From Zhihengliuella flava (lineage in GTDB: Bacteria > Actinomycetota > Actinomycetes > Actinomycetales > Micrococcaceae): a stretch of 64,000 bases of DNA. A model generated the notes under the pieces. That model saw nothing but the letters and a program-made list of their open reading frames with translations. It did no database searches and was not told where the DNA came from. Below, in pieces: positions 63,465-64,000 of the stretch. Where the stretch lies: assembly GCF_015751895.1 (NCBI RefSeq), contig NZ_JADOTZ010000001.1, forward strand, positions 2,480,001 through 2,544,000, in the 5' to 3' direction. Both the position numbers and the translations under genes were made by a program. The first letter of the stretch is position 1, and each line of letters begins with the position of its first letter.

Positions 63465-64000
63465 ATGGGAAACCACCACATCTCCGCGAAGAACTTCGAT
63501 GATCTACCGGACCCTGCACGCCGCAGGGGGTCCGTCACGTTGCGGCGCAAGCAGGCGGAGATTCGACAGGCCGACCAGTTCCTTTTCGAGGCGCCGCGGG
63601 ACTCCTCCTTTGTGCACTCGGATCCGTGGCGGGTCTTGAGGATTCAGAGCGAATTTGTGGAGGGCTTCGGTACGTTGGCCGAGCTCGGACCGACCATCTC
63701 CGTCTTTGGCTCGGCGCGCACGCACCGCGGATCGGTGGAGTACGCCCAGGCCGAGGCGATCGGTCGGCTCCTCGTCGACGCAGGCTACGCGGTGATGACC
63801 GGCGGCGGGCCGGGGACCATGGAGGCCGCCAACAAGGGAGCCGTCGAAGCCGGTGGGACCTCCGTCGGTCTCGGCATTGAGCTCCCCTTTGAAACCGGCC
63901 TGAATGAATGGGTAGATCTCGGCATCAATTTTCGGTACTTCTTTGCCCGCAAAACCATGTTCATGAAGTATTCCCAAGGTTTCATCGTCCTGCCGGGTGG
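63465..64000 (+). CDS. LOG/TIGR00730-family Rossmann protein (3' end outside window)
   Basis: 178 residues are visible; the frame is still open at the window end. SVFGSARTHRGS (about 79-90) and the nucleotide-binding motif VMTGGGPGTMEAANKGA (about 112-128), then RKTMFMKYSQGFIVLPGG, show the TIGR00730/LOG family, members of which hydrolyse nucleoside 5'-monophosphates (cytokinin riboside phosphate phosphoribohydrolase-like). The N-terminal ~75 residues are polar and extended, as in the longer group of the family. Likely leaderless. Next to the glu operon, divergent. Confidence 0.92.
   Translation, partial: MGNHHISAKNFDDLPDPARRRGSVTLRRKQAEIRQADQFLFEAPRDSSFVHSDPWRVLRIQSEFVEGFGTLAELGPTISVFGSARTHRGSVEYAQAEAIGRLLVDAGYAVMTGGGPGTMEAANKGAVEAGGTSVGLGIELPFETGLNEWVDLGINFRYFFARKTMFMKYSQGFIVLPG

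Overview
High-GC, gene-dense actinobacterial chromosome, most likely a member of the Micrococcales close to Arthrobacter/Micrococcaceae. Support: a DapC-FdxA pair and succinylase-type DAP genes (dapC, dapD, dapE), a gluABCD-type glutamate transporter, an actinobacterial 7Fe ferredoxin, an IdeR/DtxR-type iron box, and many genes without a Shine-Dalgarno sequence in which a TANNNT -10 hexamer lies 6 to 8 bases before the start codon. I see no rRNA, tRNA, CRISPR array, insertion sequence, integrase or prophage. This is core chromosome with some accessory cassettes.

Layout. 1-8 kb: C-terminal part of a degenerate SF1 helicase-like protein; SAF/CpaB-like protein; FmdB zinc ribbon with its own CIRCE-like operator and intrinsic terminator; 5-formyl-THF cyclo-ligase; GNAT; a membrane protein; a phosphotransferase. 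7.7-12.3 kb: an Asp-rich exported protein facing an operon of a large TPR protein, a histidine kinase and an OmpR-type regulator. 12.4-18 kb: divergent Lrp regulator and MFS exporter, NUDIX, orphan betaine-type binding protein, AlaA-like aminotransferase, PPK2. 18-23 kb: xseAB, ispH, rmuC, ychF. 23-30 kb: iron-regulated siderophore-interacting protein, two convergent DUF1801 genes, a NarL-type two-component pair divergent from a FtsX/MacB-like ABC exporter, a MORN-like small protein and a methyltransferase.

30-43 kb: ArfB, TSUP permease, an alpha-toroid protein, a sulP-GAP-arylsulfatase operon for sulfate-ester use, Mug glycosylase, alpha/beta hydrolase, a stand-alone condensation-type acyltransferase, quinone-oxidoreductase-like MDR, VOC protein and a CmpX/MscS-like channel. 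43-50 kb: complete oligopeptide/dipeptide ABC operon whose first permease carries a roughly 180-residue, six-helix insertion. 50-60 kb: typA, membrane protein, ArsR-type regulator, small beta-barrel protein, fdxA-dapC, gltA, two unknown proteins, and divergent dapD/dapE. 60-63.4 kb: gluABCD. 63.5 kb to end: start of a LOG/TIGR00730 gene that runs off the window.

The points most worth a second look are the CIRCE-like operator on a monocistronic fmdB-like gene, the TPR-kinase-regulator operon with a candidate operator upstream of the Asp-rich gene, the iron box lying on a leaderless promoter, the inserted membrane domain in the DppB-like permease, and the sulP-GAP-sulfatase cassette. Several perfect 11-19 bp hairpins mark transcript ends, or lie between binding-protein and permease genes in both ABC operons.
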